The notes beneath the pieces are model-generated. The model was not told where the DNA came from. It saw only the letters and a program-made list of their open reading frames with translations, and searched no databases. Made by a program: the position numbers and the translations under genes. A stretch of 64,000 nucleotides of DNA from Hydrogenophaga pseudoflava (GTDB lineage Bacteria > Pseudomonadota > Gammaproteobacteria > Burkholderiales > Burkholderiaceae_C), in assembly GCF_031020795.1 (NCBI RefSeq), contig NZ_JAVHJP010000009.1, forward strand, positions 62,001-126,000, in the 5' to 3' direction. This document shows, piece after piece, positions 9,402 through 20,262 of this stretch. Every line of letters starts with the position of its first letter. The first letter of the stretch is position 1.

Positions 9402-10718
9402 ATGAATCCGACCCCCCTGCTGCCCGCCAACGACCCGCAGCGCGAGCTGCTGCACAACGAGGTGCATGCCCGGCCGCCGGCCCGCATCCGGCTGCCGGCG
9501 CTCGTGACCTACGTGGCCCTGACCAACGGGGATGTCTCACGCGAACAGGAGTGCGAGCACCTGCGGCGCCTGCCCGGTCAGGAGGGCCTGTCGGTCGAGC
9601 AGCTCAAGGCCAGCTTCCTGCGCCTGCGCCTGCCGGGCTACACGCTCAAGTGGGAGCGCCACACCGAGTTCACCCGCTATTCCATCGTGCAGCCGCTGCC
9701 CGCGGGTGCGGGCCTGGGCGCGACCGATCCCGACCTGCTGGGCGCGCTGGCGACGCCGCCGGGCTGGCTGGCCGGCCTGCCGGGGCGGACCATCGCAGCG
9801 ATCCACCTCGTGATGGTCGAGGGCGCGATCAGCTCGCCCCACGACACCCTGGCGCAGGCGCGCCACTGGCTGGGCGACCACACGGTGGTCGCCTCGCTCA
9901 TGGGCAACCGGGGCCACTCGGTCGCGGTGACCGACTTCTGGCTGCGCCCCGACGGCTTCGAGCGCGTGCTGGTGATCGGCCCGCCCGGCACCTCCGAGAC
10001 GCGCGCCGGGCGCATTGCCGCGCGCCTGCTGGAGCTGGAGACCTACCGCCTGATGGCGCTGCGCGGCCTGCCCGCGGCCAAGGCGCTGGGGCCGCTGCTC
10101 TCGCACAGCGAAGGCGCGCTGGCCGACATCACGGCGCAGCTGGAGAACAAGAGCAACACCGACCAGGCCCTGCTGGACACGCTGATCGGCCTGGCCGCTG
10201 GCGTCGAGCGCGCGACCGCCGAGCACAGCTACCGCTTCTCGGCCACGCGCGCCTACGACACCCTGGTGCGCGAGCGCATCGCCGAGCTGCGCGAGCAGCC
10301 GATCCACGGCACCCGCACGCTGGGCGAGTTCATGCAGCGGCGCATGTCGCCGGCCATGGCGACGGTGCAGTCGACCGCGCAGCGCCTGGCCTCGCTGTCC
10401 GACCGCGTGACGCGCACCAGTGCCCTGCTGCGCACGCGGGTGGACATCGCCACCGAAGAGCAGAACCAGCAGCTGCTGGCCAAGCTGACCAAAGGGCAGG
10501 AACTGCAGCTGCGCCTGCAGAGCACGGTGGAAGGCCTGTCTATCGCGGCCATCTCGTACTACGTGATCAGCCTGATCCTCTACCTGGGCAAGGCCGGCAA
10601 GGAGATGGGCCTGCCGGTCAAGCCGGAGCTGCTGGCCGGCGCGGCGATTCCGCTGGTGCTGTGGTCGGTCTGGTGGACGACGAAGAAGATCCACGAGAAG
10701 CTGCACGCGGAGCACTGA
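9402..10718 (+). CDS. DUF3422 family membrane protein
   Basis: A 438-residue protein matching the DUF3422 family by its N-terminal ELLHNEVHARPPARI motif, the central TDFWLRPDGFERVLV segment, and a long helical part. Two membrane segments close the C-terminus (about residues 375-395 and 408-425: AISYYVISLILYL and AAIPLVLWSVWW). The helical stretch before them (about 270-370) looks like a coiled coil, so the protein probably has a large cytosolic domain anchored at its C-terminal end. Function is unknown. It overlaps the convergent pbpC gene by 101 bp. Confidence 0.8.
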   Translation: MNPTPLLPANDPQRELLHNEVHARPPARIRLPALVTYVALTNGDVSREQECEHLRRLPGQEGLSVEQLKASFLRLRLPGYTLKWERHTEFTRYSIVQPLPAGAGLGATDPDLLGALATPPGWLAGLPGRTIAAIHLVMVEGAISSPHDTLAQARHWLGDHTVVASLMGNRGHSVAVTDFWLRPDGFERVLVIGPPGTSETRAGRIAARLLELETYRLMALRGLPAAKALGPLLSHSEGALADITAQLENKSNTDQALLDTLIGLAAGVERATAEHSYRFSATRAYDTLVRERIAELREQPIHGTRTLGEFMQRRMSPAMATVQSTAQRLASLSDRVTRTSALLRTRVDIATEEQNQQLLAKLTKGQELQLRLQSTVEGLSIAAISYYVISLILYLGKAGKEMGLPVKPELLAGAAIPLVLWSVWWTTKKIHEKLHAEH

Positions 10719-12876
10719 CGACCCCCGCCCCGCGCACCTCGATGCGCACGCGGTCCAGCACCTCGCCGCGGGCGTTGACCAGCTCGATCCGGTGCCGGCC
10801 CGGCCAGGGCATCCACTGCAGTTCCTGGCCCCGTCCGAGCGGTTGGCCGTTGAGGCGCCAGCGCACGTGGCCCGCCTCGGCCTTGAGCGTCAGGCGCTGG
10901 TGCCTGGGCGGGATGTCGGGGTCGAGGGCGAGGATGGTGCCGGTGGTGGGGCTGAGGATGCGCGGACGTTGTTCCGGCGCGCCGCTGTCGCTGTCGGTGC
11001 CGAGCGCAAACAGCGGCTGCTCGGTGCCGGCGATGAACCACTCGCGTCGGGACGGTTCCAGCTGCTGGCCGAAACGCACGGCCTGCGCCACCACGCCGGC
11101 CGGTGGGGAGGGCGCGCGGCTGGGCTGGCGTTCGTGCAGCCAGCGCATCAGGCCGGCCCAGACCGGCGCTGCGCCCGTGGTGCCGCTGACCTCGCCCATG
11201 GGCGCGCCGCTGGCGTTGCCGACCCAGACGCCCACCGTGTAGCGCTGCGACCAGCCCACGGCCCAGTTGTCGCGCATGTCCTTGCTCGTGCCGGTCTTGA
11301 CCGCGGTCCAGACGCGCGTGGCCAGCAGGCTGTCGGTGCCGAAGGTGGCGGCGCGGGCGTTGGCGTCCGACAGGATGTCGCCCACGATGAAGGCCGCGCC
11401 GGGGTTGAGCACCGGCTCGCTGCGCACCGCGCCGCGCGGGCCGGCCAGCAGGGGCGCGACCGGGCTGTGACGGCCCTGGTTGGCCAACGTGCGGTAGGCG
11501 TTGGCCAGCGAGAGCAGGCCAACCTCGGGGCTGCCCAGCGCGAGGCCGAGGCCGTAGTAGTCGCCGCTTTCGCGCAGCGGCAGGCCCAGGCGCAGCAGCT
11601 GGGCCGCGAAGTCTTCGGGCGAGACCATGGCCAGAGTGCGCACGGCCGGGATGTTCAGCGACGAGGCCAGGGCCGTGCGCACAGACACCCAGCCGCGGAA
11701 GTTCCGGTCGTAGTTCTGCGGGATGTACAGGCCGGCGGCGGTCGGGATGTGGGTGGGCGCATCCTCGATCAGCGAGGCCGCGCTCAGGCGTTTCTCCGCG
11801 ATGGCCTGCGCGTAGAGGAAGGGCTTGAGCGTGGAGCCGGGCTGGCGCAGCGCGGTCACACCGTCGACCTCGGCCGCCTGGCTCAACAGGCCCGACGACC
11901 CGACCCAGGCCAGCACCTCGCCGCTGGCATTGTCCAGCACCACCACCGCACCGTCTTCCACGCGCCGGCCCTGCAGCGAGCGCAATTGCCGCTGCAGCAG
12001 GGTCTGGGCCTCGCGCTGCAGCGGCGCCCAGAGCGTGGTGCGGACCTGCGGCGGCACCGCGCGGCCGCCGGCCTGCTGGCGCCACTCGGCCAGCGCGCGG
12101 CGCGCCGCATGGGGTGCATCGCCCTCGCTGGCAGCCCAGCGCCGCTCGCGCAGCACGCTGCCGGTCAGCAGCCGCACCGACAGGCAGTCGGCCTGGGCGC
12201 CCTGTGCGCGTGCCATCGCCTGCTGGACCTCGCAGGCGCGGGCGGCCACGCGCTCGGGCGTCGCATTGGGTGCGCGCACCAGGGCGGCCGTGATCGCGGC
12301 CTCGTCGTTGTTCAGGCCGTGCGGCGCCTTGGCAAACAGGCTGCGCGAGAGCGCGTCGATGCCGACCAGCTCGCCGCGAAACGGCACGCGGTTGAGGTAG
12401 GCCTCCAGGATCTGGTCCTTGCGCCAGCGCGTCTCCAGCCCTTTCGCCCAGACCGCCTGGCCGGCTTTCTGCGTCCAGCGGCGGCCCTCGGCGCCGGCCT
12501 TGAGGTCGCCCTCCAGCAGGCCGGCCAGCTGCATGGTGAGGGTGGAGGCGCCGCGCGTGCGCGTGTTCCAGAGGTTGCCCCAGGCGGCGGCTGCGACAGC
12601 CTGCCAGTCGACCCCGCTGTGTTCGTAGAAGCGCCGGTCCTCGCTGTAGACCAGGGCGCTGCGCAGCGCGGGCGAGACCTGGGGCAGCGCCACCCAGGCG
12701 CCCTGGCGCACCGTCGGATCGGTGCGCAGGCGCTGCAGCAGCTCGCCGTGGCGGTCGATGAACCGGGTCTCGGACGTGGGGTGCGCGGCCTTGACCTCGG
12801 CGAAGCCGGGCAGGGCCGCCGCCGGCAGCGCGATGCCGCCGGCCAGCACCCCCACCAGCAGCGCCCGGCGCTTCAC
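10618..12876 (-). CDS. pbpC: Penicillin-binding protein 1C
   Basis: A 752-residue bifunctional peptidoglycan synthase. After an N-terminal membrane/signal segment (residues 5-25) comes the glycosyltransferase domain, with catalytic Glu79 in SEDRRFYEHSGVDW and the later GASTLTMQ motif. The transpeptidase domain has S348-T-L-K351, S406-L-N408 and K527-T-G-T-S. The family-specific C-terminal BiPBP domain follows (about 640-730). It starts with GTG at 12876, and GTGA is shared with the stop of the upstream macroglobulin gene, so translation is probably coupled. The last roughly 34 residues are Ser/Pro-rich and encoded opposite the DUF3422 gene. yfhM-pbpC pairing is a known conserved operon. Confidence 0.93.
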   Translation of the reverse strand: MKRRALLVGVLAGGIALPAAALPGFAEVKAAHPTSETRFIDRHGELLQRLRTDPTVRQGAWVALPQVSPALRSALVYSEDRRFYEHSGVDWQAVAAAAWGNLWNTRTRGASTLTMQLAGLLEGDLKAGAEGRRWTQKAGQAVWAKGLETRWRKDQILEAYLNRVPFRGELVGIDALSRSLFAKAPHGLNNDEAAITAALVRAPNATPERVAARACEVQQAMARAQGAQADCLSVRLLTGSVLRERRWAASEGDAPHAARRALAEWRQQAGGRAVPPQVRTTLWAPLQREAQTLLQRQLRSLQGRRVEDGAVVVLDNASGEVLAWVGSSGLLSQAAEVDGVTALRQPGSTLKPFLYAQAIAEKRLSAASLIEDAPTHIPTAAGLYIPQNYDRNFRGWVSVRTALASSLNIPAVRTLAMVSPEDFAAQLLRLGLPLRESGDYYGLGLALGSPEVGLLSLANAYRTLANQGRHSPVAPLLAGPRGAVRSEPVLNPGAAFIVGDILSDANARAATFGTDSLLATRVWTAVKTGTSKDMRDNWAVGWSQRYTVGVWVGNASGAPMGEVSGTTGAAPVWAGLMRWLHERQPSRAPSPPAGVVAQAVRFGQQLEPSRREWFIAGTEQPLFALGTDSDSGAPEQRPRILSPTTGTILALDPDIPPRHQRLTLKAEAGHVRWRLNGQPLGRGQELQWMPWPGRHRIELVNARGEVLDRVRIEVRGAGVVSAPRAASRGSSSSSTRPTTAPAESPRRPAAPA

Positions 12877-15800
12877 TTCGCCTCCACCTTCACCGGCGCA
12901 TTGGGCAGCTCGCCGAAGACCTCGGGCGCGTACATCGCCTCGATGCGTGTGGGCGGCAGCGCGAACTGGCCCACATTGTTCAGCCGCACCGTGTACTCGG
13001 TCTTGAAGCGGCCGGCCGGCAGGTGGTCGTAGTAGCTGCGGAAGGCCTCGAAACTGCGCTCTTCGAACACCGGCCAGCCGCTGCCCGAGCGCTTCTCGCC
13101 TGCGGTGGCGATGGCCGAGTCGCGGCCCAGGCCGCTGCCCAGCAAGGTCGCGCCGCCCGGGATCGGGTCGCTGAGCACGACCCAGGTCATGTCCGTGCTG
13201 GCGTTGACCTCGATGGTGACGCGCAGCACGTCGCCTTTGCTGTAGCGCCCGGCCACGGCCTGCTCGACCGGGGTGATGGTCTTGGTCACCGTGTAGCCGG
13301 CCGAGACCGGCGCCTTCAGCGGCGTGGCCGCCAGCGCCTGCAGCGTGACCCAGGGCTTGCCGCTGCCCTGGTGCTGCACCACCAGCGACGCGGCGCCGTC
13401 CTTGGGCCAGGCGAGGGTCGCGCTGTTGTGGCGCCACGGCCCGGTCGGCCCGTTGGGGTCGGCCTTGGTGGGGCCGACGGTGGCGAAGCCCGCGGCCACG
13501 GGGGCCTTGGGGTCGGCGCGGGTGACCTTGCTCCAGTCGACCGCGGCGCTGGCGGCGCCCAGCGTGGCGCGGGTGCTGCCGGTCACCGGCACAGCCTCGA
13601 AGCGGGCCGAGAACTTCTGCAGCGCCAGGCCGCCCCAGAGGTTGGCGGTGGTGGTCTGCCAGGTGCCGCGCTGCTGGCGGCCGATGAAGCCGCTGGCGAG
13701 GCGGCCCATGTCGTCCTTCCAGGCCGGGTCGTCCATGACGGCCAGCAGCAGGCGCGCGGTGTTGACGTCGCCGTTCTGCATCAGCCACCACCACTGGTCG
13801 TCGGCCTCGGTGCTGAAGACCAGCTTGCTGCCCTGGTACGACAGCCGCGCGCGCAGGATCTGGTTCGCTTCGGCCAGCCTCTCGTCCCGCTTCGGGATGT
13901 CGCTCACGCGGCGCAGCACATGGAGCCAGTCGATCACGGCGTGGGTGGGCCACTGGTTGGGCGCGATCTCGATGCTCTGCAGCAGGCGCGGATTCGCCCG
14001 GCCGTGGCGCGAGAGCGCTTCCACCGCGGCGAGCTTGCGCAGGTCCAGGTCCTGGCGCGGGCTCCAGACGCTGCGTTCGATCTTGCCGGTGACGAAGTTC
14101 TCCAGCCCGCGCAGCATGGCCGCGCGTGATGCGTCGGGCAGGGCCCAGGCCGGGTCGAGCGACGCCGCCTCGTGCGTGGCCGCGAGCAGGTGGGCGGTCA
14201 GGGTGTCGCTGCCCGCGGGGCGGTCGCCGTCGCGCGGCGGGAAGTAGTTCGCCAGGCCGTCGCTGTCGAGGTAGGTCGGCAACTGCGCCAGCACGGTCTG
14301 CCAGAGCCTGGGATCGCGCAGGCCGATGGCCTTGGAGGTTTTCTGTTCCAGGCAGGCAAACGGGTAGTTCACGAACCACTCGCGCACCGCCGGCAGGCCC
14401 TCGGTCAGCGTGGGTTGCAGGCTCATGCGGACGCCGCCGCGCAGCGTGCCCTGGGCGTCGGTCAGGGCGTCCGCCGGGGCGGCCACCGGCACCGTCAGCG
14501 GTCCGTCGATCTGCGCCAGCGTGGCCTGCCGCACGGTCAGCGGCACGGCCGGCAGCACGCGCTGGCTGAGCTTGACCGCGTCGCGCGCCTGGCCGTTCTG
14601 GTCCTGCGCCGTCACCTCCCACAGCAGCGCCTCGAAGCGGCCCAGGCCCAGCGGCACTGGGGCGGTCACGTCCCAGCTCACCTCGCGGGTTTCACCGGCG
14701 GGAATCTCGACCGTCTGCGCCGGCGTCTCGACCAGGGTCGCGCGTGCGCTGACGTTGACCTTCATTGGCTGCGCCGTCGTGTTGCGCAGGCTGAACTGCG
14801 CCATGAAGCGGTCGCCCTCGCGCACCAGCGGCGGCAGGCCGCTGATGATCTGCAGGTCCTGGGTGGCGCGGAACTTGGTCTGGCCGCTGCCGAACAGGCC
14901 CGGGCCCGAGTCGGCCACGGCGACCACCTGGAAGCTGCTGATCGCGTCGTTCAGCGGCACGCTCACCGTGGCGCGGCCCTGGGCATCCAGCACCACCGAC
15001 GGCTTCCACAGCAGCAGGGTGTCGAACAGTTCGCGCGTCGGGCTGTGGCCGCCACCACCGCCGGCCGAGATCGCCTTGCGGCCGTAGTGGCGCCGGCCGA
15101 TGATCTCCATCTGCGCGGTCGCCGTCTCGACGCTCCAGTTCCGCCGCTGCCATAGGCCGGCCAGCAGGTCCCAGGTCGGGTTGGGGCCGAGTTCGAGCAG
15201 GGCCTGGTCGACGACGGCGAGCGCCACCTCGGCGTTGGCCGCGGGCTGCCCGTTGGGCAGCTTGGCCAGGATCGTGACCTGCGCCTGGCCGCGCACCGGG
15301 TAGGCCTCGCGGTCGGTGCTCACGCTGACCTGGATCTCGTGGGCGGCGGTGCCGACCTTGAGTTCTGCCACGCCCAGCCGGTAGGCCGGCTTGCTCAGGT
15401 CGACCATCGCGGTCGGCGCCACGTATTCCTTGCCCTCGTACCAGAACGCCGTCCACCACTCGCGCGGCGCCTGGTAGCCCCAGGTGAAGAAGCTGTACCA
15501 GGGCACCTCGCGCAGCCGACCGCGCAGGGCCATGACGCTCACGTACACGTTCGGCCCCCAGCCGGGCTCCACCTGGAGGTCGATGGTCGGGTCTTCGCCG
15601 TTGAGTTGGACCACGCGCGTGTCGATGATGCCTTCGCGCTCGATGCTGACCAGCGCGGTCGCGAAGCGGAACGGCATGCGCACCTGCAGCCGCGCGGTTT
15701 CGCCGGGCTCGTAACGCTTCTTCTCGGGCACCACGTCCATGCGGTCGTGGTCCTCGCCGCCGAACCAGAGTTCACCCTGGCGCGTGACGTAGACCGAGGC

Positions 15801-18800
15801 GGCGCTCTGGTGCGTGTGGCCCTCGCTGTCTTTGGCGAACACGGTCAGTTCGACCTCGCCCGCGTCGTCGAGTTTCGCTTCGCACAGCAGCAGGCCGCGC
15901 GCATCGCTCTGGCCCGAGCAGATGCTGCCCAGGTCTTTCGACTCGGTCTTGTTGTCGTAGGTGTAGAAGCCGCCGACCATGCGCTTGCGTGTGGTGGTCG
16001 TGGTCTTGACCGAAGCGCGCACCTCCAGCGCCACATTGGCCGCCGGCTTGCCCTCCAGCGTGAGCGCCAGCGCCTGGAAACGCGCCTGCTGGCGGGTCGA
16101 GACCCAGCCTTCGGTCCTGATGCCGGCGACCACGGCGGCGGGCCAGAGCGTGGTGACGTGGCGCAGGGTCTGGGTCTCGCCGTTGGGGTCGGCGTAGCTG
16201 GCCTCGATCAGCAGCTGCTGCGGCGATGTCACCGCCGGCAGGTCCTTGAGGTCGGTGCGGCCGCGGCCGTTCCTGTCCAGCGTCAGCGGCAGCTTGTCCG
16301 CCACCAGCTTCTGCGCCGCGTCGGCGCCGTCTTCACCCTCGTCGGGACTGCCCTGCGCGCGGCCGGCCGCGCGCGGCGGCTCGAAGCTGAAACCCTCGTA
16401 GCCGGGGAACGACAGCGACTTGCGGCGCATCAGCGCCGAGACCTGGGTCGCGAGGTGGCCCGCGCCGCCACCCGAGAGGTAGCTCACCTGCAGGTCCACC
16501 GGCGTGCTGATGGCCGCCACCAGGGGCTTCTTGTCGTTGGCGCTGAGCTGGCCCTGCAACACCGGCAGGCGGAATTCCTCGACGCGGAACTGCGCGCTGT
16601 CCAGGATCTCGGTGCCCTGGCGGCCCAGCGACTGCGCAAGCTGCACCGTGTAGACGCCCAGCCGCGCCGAGGGCGGAATGGCGAATTCGCTGGTGGCGCT
16701 CAGGCCGCCGGTCGGTGTCTTGCGCCAGGCCACGGGCTGGCGGAACTCCTGGCCGCTGCCCTGGTGGGTGATGATGAGTTCGCCGCTTTTCAGGTCGGGC
16801 ACGTGGAAGCCCTTCATGTCCTCGGTGCGCAGGAAGTGCTTCATCGACAGCGTTTCGCCCGCGCGCAGCAGGGCGCGATCCAGCACGGTGTGGGCGCGCT
16901 GCGTGGCGCTGGCGAGGTCGCCGGTGGGCAGGTCGAAGCGCCAGGCCTCGATGCCGCGGTTCCAGTCGCTCCAGGTGAAGGCCAGGTCGTCCACGCCGTC
17001 GGCCGACTTCGCGCGCGCGCTGACGAACCAGGCGCCGCCGTAGTCGCCGTCCTCGGCCTCGCCGTTCTGGCACACCGGCGCACGGCCCGGGATGCCGTCG
17101 AGCTTCACCACGCCCTGCGCATCGGTCTGGCCTTTGGCGACCGGCTTGCCGCGACAGTCGGAGACCTGCACCGCCGCGCCCGCCACCGGCTTTCCCTTGT
17201 CGAGCGTCGTCACCCAGGCCAGCGCGTTCTCGCGCCCGAGCTTGAAGTGCACGCCCAGGTTGGTCACCAGGGCCGAGCTGCGCACGTACATCGTGCGGCC
17301 CTCGCCATGGCGCTCGTCCAGCAGCGAGCGGCCCAGTCGCGGCGAGGCAATCTCGACCACGTGGAAACCCGGCTGCAGCGGAATGCCCACCACCTCCATC
17401 GGGCGCGGGTCGCCCGCCGCCGCCCGGGGCAGGCCCAGCGGCTTCACGCCTTGCAGGCCCTGCAGCAGGCCGAGCATGCGCGACTCGACCCAGTCCCCGT
17501 TGTCCTTGTCGATCACCTTGGGCAGCGGCGTCTTCGCCCATTGGGCCGCCAGCTGGCGTTCGACCGAGCCTTCGTGGAAGGTGGCGACCCGCTGGTACCA
17601 GGCAATGATCTCCGCGTCGGTGGACAGCCTGAGGTCGCTGACCTGGCTGCCGCTCACGCTCAGGCCCAGCGCTTTGAGCTCGGGCTCGACGTTGCGCACC
17701 GTGATCGGCAGCAGCGCCGCGCCGCCGGGTTCGGCCAGACGCTCGACCACGCCAAAGGGCGCGGCCGCGAACTTCACCAGCGGTGGCATCAGGCCGGTCG
17801 ACACCTTGAGCGGGAACTGGTTCGCGTTGGCGGGCGCGCGGCCCGAGGCGTCGACCAGGCCCTGGGGCAGCTCGACCGTGTAGCTGGCCTTCTCGGTCAG
17901 CGTGGGCGCGAAGTCCACGCCGTCGACCGCGTCGTCGCCCTGCGCGCCGTCTTCCAGCTTGGGTTGCAGCGCCTCGCCGCCTGCCGCAGGCCGCAGCCGG
18001 ATCTCCAGCGCCTGCTGCGCCGTGACCGGCGCGTTGAAGCGCAGCGACATGCCGCGCAGTGGCAGGCAGGGCGACTGCGCGTTCTCGCGCTCGCAGCTGA
18101 ACGTCACCCTGAACGGTTCGCGTACGGCGAAGTTCAGGCGCTGGTCCTGCCGGGTCGCGACACCGCCCGGCGTGGCCACGCCCTTGCCCAGCACCAGCTT
18201 CACCTTGGCGGCGGGCGTGAGCTGGCGCTGGCAGGCCAGGGCCACCACCTGGTCGGCGGGGATGTCCTGGCGGTTCCAGCCGCGCGCCTGCACCAGCTGC
18301 TCGCGCTCGGCGCCGGTGATCAGCTTCACCGCAATGCGCTCGCCCAGTCCGTCCATACCGCACCAGGCGTGCGCCTGCACGCTCTCGGGCGACACCGCGC
18401 CGTTGAAGCGCAGCAGAAAGTACTGGCCTTCTTCGATGGTCTGGCCGTCGGATGGCGCGCTCTGGCGCACCACGGGGCCGCCGGTCTCGAAGGCGAAGCG
18501 CTGCGGGCCGGACAGCGGCTGGCCACCCAGCGCCGCGAAGCCCGGCGCCACCTGCAGCGTGCACTTCACGCCCGGCGGCAGCATCTGCTGGAAGTCGTAC
18601 ACCCAGCGGCGCTCGTTGACCCAGCGGCCGGTGCCCGCCGAGGCCTGGGGCTCGTTGCAACTGAGCTGCAGCGGCGCCGCCGCGTTCGGGTTGCCGAAGG
18701 CCACCGCGGGCGCGTCGAAATTCGCCACCACCTGCCGCACCCGGGACACCTCCCCCTGCGGGCTCAGGCCGGTGATCTGCACCGCCCACGCACCGCCGGC

Positions 18801-18848
18801 CGCCGCCAGACCCAGACCCACCAGCGCACCACGCACACGGAACACCAT
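12873..18848 (-). CDS. yfhM: Bacterial alpha-2-macroglobulin (YfhM-like)
   Basis: A 1991-residue periplasmic protein that by family traps proteases and is thought to protect the cell envelope together with PBP1C. It has an N-terminal signal peptide (residues 1-23, MVFRVRGALVGLGLAAAGGAWA) with no lipobox Cys, unlike lipoprotein E. coli YfhM. Repeated macroglobulin beta domains follow, then the thioester motif with Cys1499 in FACLEQKTSKA, the alpha/alpha toroid around it, and a C-terminal receptor-like domain. It is longer than the 1653-residue E. coli protein because of extra N-terminal domains. It overlaps pbpC by 4 bp. An 86-bp gap separates it from the sigma-54 activator and SulP genes upstream on the same strand. 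Confidence 0.93.
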   Translation of the reverse strand: MVFRVRGALVGLGLAAAGGAWAVQITGLSPQGEVSRVRQVVANFDAPAVAFGNPNAAAPLQLSCNEPQASAGTGRWVNERRWVYDFQQMLPPGVKCTLQVAPGFAALGGQPLSGPQRFAFETGGPVVRQSAPSDGQTIEEGQYFLLRFNGAVSPESVQAHAWCGMDGLGERIAVKLITGAEREQLVQARGWNRQDIPADQVVALACQRQLTPAAKVKLVLGKGVATPGGVATRQDQRLNFAVREPFRVTFSCERENAQSPCLPLRGMSLRFNAPVTAQQALEIRLRPAAGGEALQPKLEDGAQGDDAVDGVDFAPTLTEKASYTVELPQGLVDASGRAPANANQFPLKVSTGLMPPLVKFAAAPFGVVERLAEPGGAALLPITVRNVEPELKALGLSVSGSQVSDLRLSTDAEIIAWYQRVATFHEGSVERQLAAQWAKTPLPKVIDKDNGDWVESRMLGLLQGLQGVKPLGLPRAAAGDPRPMEVVGIPLQPGFHVVEIASPRLGRSLLDERHGEGRTMYVRSSALVTNLGVHFKLGRENALAWVTTLDKGKPVAGAAVQVSDCRGKPVAKGQTDAQGVVKLDGIPGRAPVCQNGEAEDGDYGGAWFVSARAKSADGVDDLAFTWSDWNRGIEAWRFDLPTGDLASATQRAHTVLDRALLRAGETLSMKHFLRTEDMKGFHVPDLKSGELIITHQGSGQEFRQPVAWRKTPTGGLSATSEFAIPPSARLGVYTVQLAQSLGRQGTEILDSAQFRVEEFRLPVLQGQLSANDKKPLVAAISTPVDLQVSYLSGGGAGHLATQVSALMRRKSLSFPGYEGFSFEPPRAAGRAQGSPDEGEDGADAAQKLVADKLPLTLDRNGRGRTDLKDLPAVTSPQQLLIEASYADPNGETQTLRHVTTLWPAAVVAGIRTEGWVSTRQQARFQALALTLEGKPAANVALEVRASVKTTTTTRKRMVGGFYTYDNKTESKDLGSICSGQSDARGLLLCEAKLDDAGEVELTVFAKDSEGHTHQSAASVYVTRQGELWFGGEDHDRMDVVPEKKRYEPGETARLQVRMPFRFATALVSIEREGIIDTRVVQLNGEDPTIDLQVEPGWGPNVYVSVMALRGRLREVPWYSFFTWGYQAPREWWTAFWYEGKEYVAPTAMVDLSKPAYRLGVAELKVGTAAHEIQVSVSTDREAYPVRGQAQVTILAKLPNGQPAANAEVALAVVDQALLELGPNPTWDLLAGLWQRRNWSVETATAQMEIIGRRHYGRKAISAGGGGGHSPTRELFDTLLLWKPSVVLDAQGRATVSVPLNDAISSFQVVAVADSGPGLFGSGQTKFRATQDLQIISGLPPLVREGDRFMAQFSLRNTTAQPMKVNVSARATLVETPAQTVEIPAGETREVSWDVTAPVPLGLGRFEALLWEVTAQDQNGQARDAVKLSQRVLPAVPLTVRQATLAQIDGPLTVPVAAPADALTDAQGTLRGGVRMSLQPTLTEGLPAVREWFVNYPFACLEQKTSKAIGLRDPRLWQTVLAQLPTYLDSDGLANYFPPRDGDRPAGSDTLTAHLLAATHEAASLDPAWALPDASRAAMLRGLENFVTGKIERSVWSPRQDLDLRKLAAVEALSRHGRANPRLLQSIEIAPNQWPTHAVIDWLHVLRRVSDIPKRDERLAEANQILRARLSYQGSKLVFSTEADDQWWWLMQNGDVNTARLLLAVMDDPAWKDDMGRLASGFIGRQQRGTWQTTTANLWGGLALQKFSARFEAVPVTGSTRATLGAASAAVDWSKVTRADPKAPVAAGFATVGPTKADPNGPTGPWRHNSATLAWPKDGAASLVVQHQGSGKPWVTLQALAATPLKAPVSAGYTVTKTITPVEQAVAGRYSKGDVLRVTIEVNASTDMTWVVLSDPIPGGATLLGSGLGRDSAIATAGEKRSGSGWPVFEERSFEAFRSYYDHLPAGRFKTEYTVRLNNVGQFALPPTRIEAMYAPEVFGELPNAPVKVEAK

Positions 18849-18934
18849 GCTGCCACCCCGACCCTTGTTGGAATGGGTGGGAGCCTAACGCAGATGCCCC
18901 GGCGTGGGCAGTCTCGATGGACCACCCTCGGCGC

Positions 18935-20245
<1,311 letters not shown>

Positions 20246-20262
20246 GGGGGTACCTGCGGGAT

